A DNA stretch of 64,000 bases from Spirulina major PCC 6313 (lineage in GTDB: Bacteria > Cyanobacteriota > Cyanobacteriia > Cyanobacteriales > Spirulinaceae), in the NCBI RefSeq assembly GCF_001890765.1, contig NZ_KV878783.1:3190771-3254770 (forward strand), in the 5' to 3' direction. Below are positions 56,008-64,000 of this stretch, in pieces (position 1 is the first letter of the stretch; each line of letters begins with the position of its first letter). The notes beneath the pieces were generated by a model. The model did no database searches, was not told the origin of the DNA, and saw only the letters and a program-made list of their open reading frames with translations. The translations under genes and the position numbers were made by a program.

Positions 56008-56111
56008 CCCTCATCCCCAGCCCCCTTCGGCAAGTTCAGGACATCGCTTCTCCCGTGGGAGAAGGACGCTAAACGCCCTCGCCCCTGAGGGAAAGGGTGA
56101 GGGGATGAGGG
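56008..56111. repeat. Spacer inverted repeat after pgk
   Basis: CCCTCATCCCC at 56008-56018 pairs perfectly with GGGGATGAGGG at 56101-56111; between them lie further GC-rich blocks (CTTCTCCCGTGGGAGAAGG). This is a familiar kind of dispersed cyanobacterial hairpin. A fragment of similar sequence lies near 26850. It sits directly beyond the pgk stop and may also end its transcription. Confidence 0.6.
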
Positions 56112-56119
56112 TTGACGGC

Positions 56120-57325
56120 TTAGGCTTCGTCGAGGGCTGCGATACCGGGGAGGACTTTGCCTTCGAGGAGTTCGAGACTCGCCCCGCCGCCGGTGGAAAT
56201 GTGGCTCATTTTCTCAGCCACGCCCACTTTTTCCACGGCTGCCACGGAGTCACCGCCGCCGATGATTGTGATCGTGCCCTTGGGGGTGAGGTCAGCGAGG
56301 GTGTGGGCGATCGCTTCCGTCCCGGCTGCAAACGCCTCAAACTCAAACACCCCCATCGGCCCATTCCAAATCACACACTTGCACTCCTCAAGGGCCGCTT
56401 GGAACGTCTTCACCGAGTCCGGGCCAATGTCAAGACCCATCCAACCATCGGGAATTGCTTCCACACTCACGGTTTGGGACTTCGCATCGGGGGCGAAATT
56501 ATCCGCCACCACCACATCCGTGGGCAGCAACAGATTCACGCCTTTTTCCTTCGCCTTGGCTTCGAGTTCCTTCGCCAATTCGAGCTTGTCTTCTTCCACT
56601 AACGACTTACCCACAGCCAAGCCCCGCGCCTTGTAGAACGTGAAGACCATGCCGCCGCCGATCAAGAGCGTATCGCACTTATCGAGCAGGGTTTCGATCA
56701 CGCCGATTTTGCTCGACACCTTCGAGCCACCGATGATCGCCGCGAGGGGACGCTGGGGATTATCGATCGCATTTTGGAGATAAGCCAGTTCTTTTTCAAT
56801 CAACAACCCGGCAACGCTGGGGCTGAGGTACTTCGTCACCCCTTCCGTCGAAGCATGGGCACGGTGTGCCGTCCCAAAGGCATCATTGACATATAAATCA
56901 GCGTTAGCCGCTAATTTTTCCGCAAAGGCGGGGTCATTAGCTTCTTCTTCGGCGTAGAAACGCACATTTTCCAAGAGCGCCACATCACCATTGCCCATGC
57001 CTGCCACCACACTAGACACCGCATCGCCGATGCAATCGCTGCACATCTTCACCTCTTTGCCGAGCAATTCACCCAGGCGAGCGGCTACAGCGGTGAGGCG
57101 CATCCCTTCATTCACCTTGCCCTTCGGACGACCCATGTGGCTAGAGAGCAACACCTTCGCGCCTTTGTCAATCAGAGTTTGAATCGTCGGCAGGGCAGCT
57201 CGAATCCGGGTATCATCAGTGATCGCGCCTTGATCATCTTTGGGCACATTGAAGTCAGCCCGGACGAGCACGCGCTTACCGGCCACGTCTGCATCTGTTA
57301 AATTTGCTACCGTTTTCTTAGCCAT
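56120..57325 (-). CDS. pgk: Phosphoglycerate kinase
   Basis: A 401-residue kinase ([45 protein letters not shown], and [10 protein letters not shown] near the end). It makes ATP in glycolysis or 1,3-bisphosphoglycerate in the Calvin cycle. The length is normal. It is divergent from the universal stress gene. Confidence 0.97.
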   Translation of the reverse strand: MAKKTVANLTDADVAGKRVLVRADFNVPKDDQGAITDDTRIRAALPTIQTLIDKGAKVLLSSHMGRPKGKVNEGMRLTAVAARLGELLGKEVKMCSDCIGDAVSSVVAGMGNGDVALLENVRFYAEEEANDPAFAEKLAANADLYVNDAFGTAHRAHASTEGVTKYLSPSVAGLLIEKELAYLQNAIDNPQRPLAAIIGGSKVSSKIGVIETLLDKCDTLLIGGGMVFTFYKARGLAVGKSLVEEDKLELAKELEAKAKEKGVNLLLPTDVVVADNFAPDAKSQTVSVEAIPDGWMGLDIGPDSVKTFQAALEECKCVIWNGPMGVFEFEAFAAGTEAIAHTLADLTPKGTITIIGGGDSVAAVEKVGVAEKMSHISTGGGASLELLEGKVLPGIAALDEA

Positions 57326-57467
57326 CTTAAATATCCTCCTAAATTGCGTTCTATTCTATTGATGTATGACTGTGCGATCAGACTAGGGATTTTGGGCTGA
57401 CTCGCTGTGAGCCGCGATCGCTTCCTAGCCGATTTTACCGGAGTAGGTGTACTGGAGATACCAAACC

Positions 57468-57878
57468 ATGTTTAAAACCATCCTCTTTCCCATCGATCAA
57501 AGTCGAGAAACCCGCCACGCGGTCGAGACTGTAGCGAATCTCGTCAAAACCTACGAGAGCCGTTTAATCTTGCTCTCGGTGGTGGAACCCCCTGACGCGG
57601 AAGCCGAAGCCCCCAGCGAAGTGATGACCTCCCATGAGACCGTGGCGAAACTCCTGGCGGGGGCAAAAACCCTCTTCACGGAGCAGGGCATTGACGCGGA
57701 AACCGTCGAACGGGAGGGCAAAGTCTCCTTCACGATCTGCGATGTGGCTGATGATATGACGGCTGATTTAATCATCATGGGCTGTCGCGGCGCGGGACTC
57801 ACCGACGAGGGAGCCTCCGAAAGCGTCACCAACCGCGTCATTAATCTCTCGCCTTGTCCGGTGTTGATCGTGCCTTAA
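57468..57878 (+). CDS. Universal stress protein (UspA family)
   Basis: A 136-residue UspA-fold protein starting MFKTILFPIDQSRETRHAV. The ATP-loop motif is near IMGCRGAGLTDEGASESVT and the end is CPVLIVP. The upstream in-frame ATG would add seven residues without homology. Its stress role is inferred from the family. Confidence 0.9.
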   Translation: MFKTILFPIDQSRETRHAVETVANLVKTYESRLILLSVVEPPDAEAEAPSEVMTSHETVAKLLAGAKTLFTEQGIDAETVEREGKVSFTICDVADDMTADLIIMGCRGAGLTDEGASESVTNRVINLSPCPVLIVP

Positions 57879-57917
57879 CGCGATCGCCTTTGGGGTGATG
57901 TCTGATCCCTAGAGCGC

Positions 57918-57984
57918 GATCGCGCAGCTACCTATCGCGCAGCTACCTATCGCGCAGCTACCTATCGCGCAGCTACCTATCGCG
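57918..57984. repeat. 15-bp tandem repeat
   Basis: TATCGCGCAGCTACC is repeated four times in a row from 57918, the first with GAT for TAT, and followed by a partial fifth copy. The unit holds CGCGCAGC and begins from a HIP1-like GCGATCGCGC. It lies 47 bases before tRNA-Gly. Confidence 0.85.
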
Positions 57985-58030
57985 CCCCCTTGTCGCCCCG
58001 GCTCAAAATCTGCTATATTCGGTAGTCCAT

Positions 58031-58100
58031 GCGGGTATAGTTTAGTGGTAAAACGAAAGCTTCCCAAGCTTTAGTTGCGAGTTCGATTCTCGCTACCCGC
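58031..58100 (+). tRNA. tRNA-Gly (anticodon CCC)
   Basis: A 70-base cloverleaf. The 7-bp acceptor stem GCGGGTA/TACCCGC, the D arm with AGTGGTA, the anticodon stem AAAGC/GCTTT with loop TTCCCAA (anticodon CCC, reading GGG), and the T arm GCGAGTTCGATTCTCGC are all present. CCA is not encoded. A T4 run follows, then the IS1 scar. Confidence 0.95.
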
Positions 58101-58283
58101 TTTTGAAACTGAGTGACTGCTTGTTTCTGCTCTAACGTTAATGAGCATTTTGTCGTTGATTTTGGGTCTGGTTCTATTCTCTCTAACTGATGACAGGCCC
58201 TAGCACAACTGGACAAACTGGTAGTGCGTCAAAATGATGTGGGTTTGGTAAAGTAGAGGAATCGTTACCACTGCACTAAAACT

Positions 58284-59335
58284 ATGGAATGTCGGCTCTG
58301 CGGTCATCCCAAAACCCACAAACACGGCAAAATGCCCAATGGTCATCAACGCTACTTCTGCCCTCACTGCCAGCAAACCTTTGCCGAGAGTTTTGACACC
58401 CTCTACTACTATCGCCATGTTACTCCGGAGCAGATTGAGCAAGTACTTCAAGCCCACAGTGAAGGCACTAGCTTGCGAGGAGTCAGCCGCATCAGCGGAT
58501 TAGCCTATAACACCGTGGTCAGTATTATTCGTGCCGCCAGTGCTAAAGCTTTGCTGGTTCATAACGACCAAGTGCAGGGCGTGGAAACGGAGGACGTGAG
58601 TGCTGATGAGATGTGGTCATTCGTGAAAAAAAACAAACAATGCTTGCCCGAAGAAGTTGAAGTAGGCGATTGCTGGATTGCGATGAGTTTGGCAGATTCG
58701 AGCGGGTTAATCTTGACAGCACGAGTGGGGAAACACACCGATGAACTGATTGAAGAACTGGTGGTGAGCACGGAGGGAAAGACCCATTGCCAGCAATGGA
58801 ATAGTGACAACTGGGGAGGATATGAGCGGGTACTGCCGCTGGAAATTGAGCACTACATTGGCAAAGACCAAACGCAACGGTTGGAGCGTACCAATGGAAT
58901 TATCAGGCAGCAGACGGGTAGGTGGCATCGACGACAGAACCTGGTTGACTGACAAAAGATTGTGCCCAAACCTCAAAAACCCTCACTATGCCTGGATTTC
59001 AGCGTTTTATAATCGGAGCCCCCTTATCGTGAACCATCTTGGCACTGGATTGGAATTGGCAGAAGCCTTGCCAGTACTCAGTTATGGCTCTCTACAGAGG
59101 TGATCGCTGAGATGCCTATGGGACAAGAGTTTTCAAAGTTTTGTCAGTCAATCAGCGACAGAACAAGTTTGGCAAACTGTGGCAGCAGACAAAGGTGACG
59201 GTGCGTTTAGTGGTGAGTTATTTCAACTGGATCTGGCAGCACAGTCGCTACAAGAGCACGGCGGCACAACGAGCAGGATTGACTGACCATCGCTGGAGTT
59301 GGCAGGATATCCTCTCCTTCCCCACAATAATCTAA
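58284..59335 (+). pseudogene. IS1-family transposase, interrupted
   Basis: A single-frame InsAB-type transposase. The N-terminal zinc ribbon and HTH (CRLCGHPKTHKHGKMPNGHQ) are followed by the DDE core (SADEMWSFV, NSDNWGGYERV, ERTNGIIRQQTGRWHRRQN). The reading then meets the MITE-like insertion at 58941 and stops. Past the insertion the same protein resumes as KFGKLWQQTKVTVRLVVSYF and ends at 59335. All three catalytic acids are upstream of the cut, but the C-terminus is lost, so it is presumed inactive. Confidence 0.85.
58941..59155. mobile_element. 215-bp MITE-like insertion in IS1
   Basis: The ends CTGGTTGACTGACAAAA and its inverted copy at 59139-59155 match at 16 of 17 positions. A 9-base target duplication CGACAGAAC lies at 58932-58940 and 59156-59164. 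It encodes no transposase. Either a deletion derivative of an IS4-like element or a MITE; its mobiliser is not in the window. Confidence 0.85.
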
Positions 59336-59712
59336 TGCACTACCGACAAACTGGAAGATGAAGCCCTGTGGTGCTGGGTGCATCAACCCATTGCCGCCGC
59401 GCAGAGTCAACGCATCGAAGCATTGCTAGAACGATCTACTCCCTTAACCCCCCAAGAACAACAGGAAGTAGTGACCCTCCAAACCGAGTGCGATCGCGCC
59501 ATACTCTGTAAAGCCCAAGCCGCCGCCATTCTACGGTGGCGGGGTCATGGGTTAAGCATTCCCCAATCGGTCTAATGTCTCGATCTATCCCGTGTGCATG
59601 AATCGAATGGTGATGGTTAGGTCTTTTGAGGGCGATCGCGCTCCCACGAAAGTGGTTGCGGGCAACAGATTGGCAAGCCAAAACTGAAGATGGTGATGCG
59701 ATCGCACCATCG

Positions 59713-59742
59713 TAAAAAGGCAAGGGACTTCAGCCCCTTGCC
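59713..59742 (-). terminator. Rho-independent terminator of dxs
   Basis: GGCAAGGG and CCCCTTGCC form a stem at 59719-59742. Read on the minus strand the stem is followed by TTTTTACG. It lies 43 bases beyond the dxs stop. Confidence 0.72.
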
Positions 59743-59784
59743 CAAGATGCAGCGAGCAAGACAGCACCCATGCGGTTTTTTCAA

Positions 59785-61695
59785 CTACGCCACAGACGAG
59801 GGTTGCTTCGACTTGAAGAAGGAGACGAGGAGCTGCTCGGCGATTTGGGAACCGGTTAAGCCCAGGTCGGTTTTGGATTCATTGGGGGTGGCGTGATCGA
59901 CGAGGATATCGGGGACACCGAAACGTTTCACGGGGACGTGAATATCGTGGTCTTGGAGGGCTTCGAGCACCACAGAGCCGAAGCCGCCAGGTAAGCAGCC
60001 TTCTTCGAGGGTGGCGACTTTGCCGATGCGTTGGGCTAAGGGGGCGATCAAGTCCCTGTCCAAGGGTTTGACGAAACGGGCGTTGATCACCGTCACGCCG
60101 ATGCCATGTTCGCCGAGGAGTTCCGCTACTTGGAGGGCGGTTTGTACCATGGAGCCGTAGCCCAAGAGCAAGAGATCGTCACCACTGCGGAGGATTTCCC
60201 CTTTGCCGATTTCGAGGGGTTCCCAGCCGTCTTCCATCAGCGGCACGCCGATACCATTGCCGCGAGGATAGCGCATGGCGATCGGGCCGTCGGTGTAGTT
60301 CACGCCAGTGACGACCATTTGCTGGAGTTCGGCTTCGTCTTTGGGGGCCATGATCACGAGGTTGGGCAGACAGCGCAGGTAGGCGATGTCGTACATGCCT
60401 TGGTGGGTGGGGCCGTCTGCACCGACGATACCGGCTCGGTCGATGCAGAAGAAGACGGGGAGTTTTTGAATGCAGACATCGTGGATGACTTGGTCGTAGG
60501 CCCGTTGGAGGAAGGTGGAATAGATGGCGACGACGGGGCGGATGCCTTCGCAGGCCATCCCGGCGGCGAGGGTAACGGCGTGTTGTTCAGCAATGCCCAC
60601 GTCAATATATTGCTTGGGTAGTTTTTGCTGGAGTTTGTCGAGGCCGGTGCCGGTGGCCATGGCGGCGGTGATGCCGACGATTTTGGGGTTATTGGCGGCG
60701 AGGGTGGTGAGGGTGTGGGCGAAGACTTTGGAGTAGCTGGGGGGGGTGGGTTTTTTCTTGGGGTAGGCTTTGCCGGTGGCGAGGTCGAAGGGGGATTGGG
60801 CGTGGTAGCCGACTTGATCGTTTTCAGCGATCGCATACCCTTTGCCCTTGGTGGTGGAGACGTGAACGAGGACGGGCCCCGGCATTTTGTGGGCTTGGTG
60901 GAAGGTGTCGATCAGTTCTTCGAGGTTGTGGCCATCGACGGGGCCGAAATATTTAAAGCCGAGTTCCTCGATCACAGCGCCGACTTTGGGCACGGTGAGG
61001 CGTTTCATGCTTTCTTTGAGGCGTTCCATGTCGGGGGTAATGGTGTCGCCGACAAAGGGCAGGTGGCGTAATTGTTCCTCAAGGTTGGTGGAGAGGAACT
61101 GCATCGGGTCGGAGAGGCGCACTTTGTTGAGGTAGCGGGAGATCGCGCCGACGTTGGGAGAAATGGACATTTCGTTGTCGTTGAGGACAACCATGAGGCG
61201 GGTGTGGGGCAGGTGGCCGGCGTGGTTAATGGCTTCAAGGGCCATCCCACCGGTGAGGGAGCCGTCGCCGATGATCGCGACGCATTTATAATCTTCGCCG
61301 GCCAAATCGCGAGCGATCGCCATCCCCAATGCGGCGGAAATACTCGTGGAGGCATGGCCCGCCCCGAAGTGATCAAACCGACTTTCGGAGCGTTTGAGAT
61401 AGCCCGCCACGCCGTCTTTTTGGCGCAGGGTGTGGAAGTCGTTATAACGTCCGGTGATCAATTTGTGGGGATAGGCTTGGTGTCCCACGTCCCACAGGAC
61501 TTTATCCTGATCCAAATCCAAGGTTTGGTACAGAGCGAGGGTGAGTTCCACCACGCCCAAACCGGGGCCGAGATGTCCACCACTAGCAGCGATCGTTTGC
61601 AGATGCTTTTCCCGAATTTGCCGCGCAATTTCTTCCAGTTGCCGGATGGAGAGGCCGTGCAACTGATTGGGGTGAGTGACTTCGCTTAAGTGCAT
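59785..61695 (-). CDS. dxs: 1-deoxy-D-xylulose-5-phosphate synthase
   Basis: A 636-residue ThDP enzyme, first step of the MEP pathway to isoprenoids, so it feeds carotenoid, chlorophyll and quinone chains. The ThDP/Mg motif is [15 protein letters not shown], with [25 protein letters not shown] and the C-terminal transketolase domain. The length is normal. It has its own terminator. Confidence 0.96.
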   Translation of the reverse strand: MHLSEVTHPNQLHGLSIRQLEEIARQIREKHLQTIAASGGHLGPGLGVVELTLALYQTLDLDQDKVLWDVGHQAYPHKLITGRYNDFHTLRQKDGVAGYLKRSESRFDHFGAGHASTSISAALGMAIARDLAGEDYKCVAIIGDGSLTGGMALEAINHAGHLPHTRLMVVLNDNEMSISPNVGAISRYLNKVRLSDPMQFLSTNLEEQLRHLPFVGDTITPDMERLKESMKRLTVPKVGAVIEELGFKYFGPVDGHNLEELIDTFHQAHKMPGPVLVHVSTTKGKGYAIAENDQVGYHAQSPFDLATGKAYPKKKPTPPSYSKVFAHTLTTLAANNPKIVGITAAMATGTGLDKLQQKLPKQYIDVGIAEQHAVTLAAGMACEGIRPVVAIYSTFLQRAYDQVIHDVCIQKLPVFFCIDRAGIVGADGPTHQGMYDIAYLRCLPNLVIMAPKDEAELQQMVVTGVNYTDGPIAMRYPRGNGIGVPLMEDGWEPLEIGKGEILRSGDDLLLLGYGSMVQTALQVAELLGEHGIGVTVINARFVKPLDRDLIAPLAQRIGKVATLEEGCLPGGFGSVVLEALQDHDIHVPVKRFGVPDILVDHATPNESKTDLGLTGSQIAEQLLVSFFKSKQPSSVA

Positions 61696-62005
61696 ATTTA
61701 TTTATGTTCTGTTCTGTAACGCAGGTTTAATCATCCTAATAATCAACTGTAACTGGATTTGCTCCTGCTGCGGGGTATCTCGTGATGCGATCGCGCCTTT
61801 CCGGAGCCGCACCATTGAGTGACCCGAAATTCAGACCAATGAACGATAGGACTGGTGTACGATAATTTTTATTAGTTTATTTGTACTCGTTGCTATCTTT
61901 AAAATAGGTGCGATCGCGCCGTTGATGGTGGCGGGTATTGAGTGGGCTGTAGCCCACTTTACGCTCTGAGCCGGGGGATTTAAATCCCCGGCTTGCTGTT
62001 CCGTT
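61696..62005. other. Spacer upstream of dxs
   Basis: No gene is seen. Two hairpins occur: AGTGGGCTgtAGCCCACT at 61941-61958 and AGCCGGGGgatttaaatCCCCGGCT-like at 61969-61993, which contains TTTAAA. They lie just after the purM stop and may help end that transcript, although neither has a U-run. The dxs promoter should be at the left. Confidence 0.55.
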
Positions 62006-63031
62006 TCACGCTGCCCACGCCAGCGATCCATCACCGGGAATCACTTCCCCGATCGCGATCGCTGCCATTCCCTGGGCCGTGAAATGAGCGATCGCCCCGT
62101 CCACCTCGCTAGCGGGCACAATCACCCCATACCCCACCCCCATATTAAAAGTGTCGAACATCGCAGCCTCGGACACGTCACCGGCCTGGGTGAGCCATTG
62201 GAACACGGGGGGCACAGTCCAGGCGGTGCGATCGACGCGGATCGATTGGCCCGGATTGAGGCAACGCGGCAGATTTTCCGGCAGACCGCCGCCGGTAATG
62301 TGGGCCATGCCGTGGATAGCGAGGCCCGCAGCGAGGGCGGTGCGGATCGCGGTGACATAGATTTGGGTGGGAGCGAGGACAGTGTCCAGGAGGGATGCAC
62401 CGCCGAGGCCCGCCGGGCAGTCGTACCAGTCGTAGCCTTGGGTGGCGATGATTTTGCGCACCAGGGAGAAGCCGTTACTGTGGATACCGTTGCTGGGGAG
62501 TGCGATCGCCACATCCCCCACCTGCACCTGTGACCCATCGAGGCGATCGGCCTTTTCCACCACCCCCACACAAAACCCCGCTAAATCATATTCCCCTGCA
62601 CCATAAAAGCCCGGCATTTCCGCCGTTTCGCCCCCCAACAGCGCACAGCCACTTTGGCGACAACCTTCCGCAATGCCTGTCACCACTTCAGCCAGTTGTT
62701 CCGGTTCGAGTTTGCCGGTGGCGATGTAGTCGAGGAAAAAGAGCGGCTCCGCTCCCGTCGTCAGAATGTCATTAACACACATGGCAACGAGGTCAATCCC
62801 CACCGTGTGATGTTGATTGACACTGTGGGCGATTTTGAGTTTAGTCCCCACGCCGTCCGTTCCCGACACTAAAACCGGCTCACGATAGCCAGAGGGCAAT
62901 TGAAAGCAACCCGCAAATCCGCCCAATTGGCCTAGGACTTCTGGCCGTTGGGTACTTTGCACATCTTGCCGAATTTTTTCAACGAAGGAGCGACCTGCGG
63001 CGACATCAACTCCGGCTTCTTGATAATCCAT
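62006..63031 (-). CDS. purM: Phosphoribosylformylglycinamidine cyclo-ligase (AIR synthase)
   Basis: A 341-residue enzyme of purine synthesis. The start is [20 protein letters not shown]; the longer frame upstream lacks homology. Motifs: [26 protein letters not shown] and [14 protein letters not shown]. It forms aminoimidazole ribotide from FGAM with ATP. The length fits the family. Confidence 0.95.
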   Translation of the reverse strand: MDYQEAGVDVAAGRSFVEKIRQDVQSTQRPEVLGQLGGFAGCFQLPSGYREPVLVSGTDGVGTKLKIAHSVNQHHTVGIDLVAMCVNDILTTGAEPLFFLDYIATGKLEPEQLAEVVTGIAEGCRQSGCALLGGETAEMPGFYGAGEYDLAGFCVGVVEKADRLDGSQVQVGDVAIALPSNGIHSNGFSLVRKIIATQGYDWYDCPAGLGGASLLDTVLAPTQIYVTAIRTALAAGLAIHGMAHITGGGLPENLPRCLNPGQSIRVDRTAWTVPPVFQWLTQAGDVSEAAMFDTFNMGVGYGVIVPASEVDGAIAHFTAQGMAAIAIGEVIPGDGSLAWAA

Positions 63032-63399
63032 TGGTGTTGACCCAATTCTAATGACGAGAACAGAGGCTATTTTAGGATCGACTGGCCAAAAAATAGCCGC
63101 ACATTCTAAAAAAATCTGATGACGAGATCTCCGCAAATCTCCTTATCAGAATTTCAAATCAATGACTTTTTATCCCCTCTCAAAATGAGACAACCCTAAC
63201 AACCATCAGGGATTAGGCTATCAGAAATCTGTTGAATGTTGAGCGGCAGGGGAGAAATTTTAGGCTCTACTGTTTTCCGTTACAAAAATTCATGGTAGGC
63301 TGTGGCAGTTCTGAATTAGGAAACGTTTAGACCTCGTGCATTGCACTTGAGGGAACCCGTTTAAACCCACTTGTGGAGATGACACGATATACACAGCCT
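63032..63399. other. Divergent spacer, purM / RlpA-like
   Basis: A 368-base region between divergent genes holding both promoters. It is AT-rich near 63110-63200, and no repeat, RNA gene or small protein is convincing. Confidence 0.4.
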
Positions 63400-64000
63400 A
63401 TGACTAAGCAACTTTGGAGTAGCGTCACCGCTACTGTACTAACCACTCTGATTGGCACAGCTAGCGCAGCAACGGCGCAAAGCTCTCTCCAAACCGATGC
63501 GATCGCTGTCGAAACCACAGCATCTGAAACCACCACAGTGGCGATCGCCCCCAGTCCCACCGAAATCTATTCCCACACGATGGGAACGTCACCCGCTGTG
63601 ACGCTCTACGTTCACAACATTCCCGTGTTGACATTCCTCGGTGAGTCCGAGCCTGAAACCGCTGCATCTACCTTTGGCTTTCTCACCCCCGATCAAGTGA
63701 TCAACGGCGATCTCGCCCTCTCAGAAACCGATCCCCTCTGGCGGGCTGCGATGGTGGGCGATCGCATTAACCAACTTTCCCCCGAAGCGGCTGCCCAATT
63801 GACGCTGAAATGGAATCAAGACCAAGAAACCTACCTCGTGATGTTGAATGACGAAGCCATCACGTCAATTGACACAGAGCATATTTTGCCTGACAGCACC
63901 AACAATTGGGATCAAGATGCTCTCCAAGTGACGAACCGTCTGCGGCGTTTATTGGGCGGTGCAAGCCCCCTCGCCATGGGCAATATTGTCCCCAGACCTC
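63400..64000 (+). CDS. RlpA-like septal ring lytic transglycosylase, N-terminal part
   Basis: The frame is open from the ATG at 63400 to the window end, about 200 residues. The signal peptide is SVTATVLTTLIGTASAATAQ. The following part (VTLYVHNIPVLTFLGES, QVTNRLRRLLGGASPLAMGN) is what I recall as the cyanobacterial N-terminal extension of RlpA proteins; the double-psi beta-barrel must lie beyond the window. An in-frame ATG at 63379 is also possible. RlpA acts on denuded peptidoglycan strands at the septum. Confidence 0.72.
   Translation, partial: MTKQLWSSVTATVLTTLIGTASAATAQSSLQTDAIAVETTASETTTVAIAPSPTEIYSHTMGTSPAVTLYVHNIPVLTFLGESEPETAASTFGFLTPDQVINGDLALSETDPLWRAAMVGDRINQLSPEAAAQLTLKWNQDQETYLVMLNDEAITSIDTEHILPDSTNNWDQDALQVTNRLRRLLGGASPLAMGNIVPRP

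Larger units (their letters stand above)
58220..59344 (+). mobile_element. IS1-family insertion sequence
   Basis: The ends are GGTAGTGCG and GCACTACC, the expected start and end of IS1-family repeats. The 8-base target duplication GACAAACT lies at 58212-58219 and 59345-59352. The element is 1125 bases with a 215-base foreign insertion, so about 910 bases on its own. It disrupts the small gene remnant listed separately. Confidence 0.87.
58194..59575 (+). pseudogene. Small gene remnant split by IS1
   Basis: Removing the IS1 element and one copy of its duplicated target joins LAQLDK to LEDEALWCWVHQPIAA in one frame, which then runs ALLERSTPLTPQEQQEVVTL to a stop at 59575. This resembles the C-terminal part of small helical proteins widespread in cyanobacteria, built as AQLDDEALWQ...RGHPL. 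A TGA directly precedes the fragment, so the N-terminus is already lost. The family is not named with confidence. Confidence 0.6.

Noticed and set aside
56008-56111. Hairpin after pgk as a prophage or integron attachment site
   Set aside because: It belongs to a common GC-rich spacer repeat type; no integrase is near.
57918-57984. Tandem repeat as a CRISPR array or replication iteron
   Set aside because: Units are contiguous with no spacers, and no dnaA, dnaN or AT-rich unwinding region is near.
60106-60621. Plus-strand frames across dxs and purM
   Set aside because: They lie antisense to genes with complete family motifs and are codon-composition shadows.
1-64000. GCGATCGC octamers as a novel signal
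   Set aside because: This is the HIP1 sequence, well known to be abundant in many cyanobacteria.

Overview
The window is a piece of a cyanobacterial chromosome. It carries a complete phycocyanin rod operon (cpcB, cpcA, cpcC, cpcD, cpcE, cpcF), an RpaB-type response regulator, a flavodiiron protein of the photoprotective type, a CCB/complex C assembly protein, and HIP1 octamers (GCGATCGC) scattered through genes and spacers. The genus cannot be fixed from the sequence alone. Most of the window is ordinary core chromosome, dense in signalling genes, with two small islands of mobile DNA.

Layout. 1-5.0 kb: a minus-strand chemotaxis-like operon reading cheY-like, cheA, cheW, a soluble MCP and a further gene cut by the window edge. 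5.0-5.7 kb: a decayed IS200/IS605-type tnpB with its right-end hairpin. 5.7-10.4 kb: a giant adenylate cyclase with a binding-protein-like front end and many PAS domains. 10.4-13.1 kb: an accessory scar, in which a broken IS630 element cuts the type I-D CRISPR gene csc1, leaving a csc1 tail and an intact-looking cas6 with no array and no other cas gene. 13.4-29.8 kb, plus strand: flavodiiron protein, TIGR03032-type protein, FG-GAP/DUF4114 protein, biotin ligase, secreted M23 peptidase, TamB, a sensor kinase and a periplasmic-type solute-binding lipoprotein. 29.9-35.2 kb: ArgRS with a membrane-spanning insertion, a cytochrome b561-like protein and small envelope or coiled-coil proteins. 35.3-39.8 kb: the cpc operon with strong intergenic hairpins and its upstream region.

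39.8-48.4 kb: two zinc peptidase-like enzymes, a hybrid kinase followed by a REC-PAS-GGDEF regulator, a CCB-type protein and RpaB. 48.7-57.9 kb: RadA, a Spy/CpxP-like protein, Era, a split GDT1 (manganese/calcium exporter family) pair, S14, type III pantothenate kinase, a GNAT enzyme, a possible PD-(D/E)XK protein, Pgk and a universal stress protein. 57.9-59.7 kb: a second mobile scar beside tRNA-Gly(CCC), made of an IS1-family element (8-bp target duplication) inside a small-gene remnant and itself interrupted by a 215-bp MITE-like insertion (9-bp target duplication). 59.8-64 kb: Dxs, PurM and the start of an RlpA-like protein.

The most unusual points are the CAAD-like two-helix membrane insertion inside arginyl-tRNA synthetase, the adenylate cyclase whose first third resembles an ABC-transporter binding protein but has no export signal, the IS630-truncated type I-D CRISPR relic, the nested IS1/MITE locus, and a composite dispersed repeat present twice in opposite orientations. 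No complete new defence system or CRISPR array was seen.
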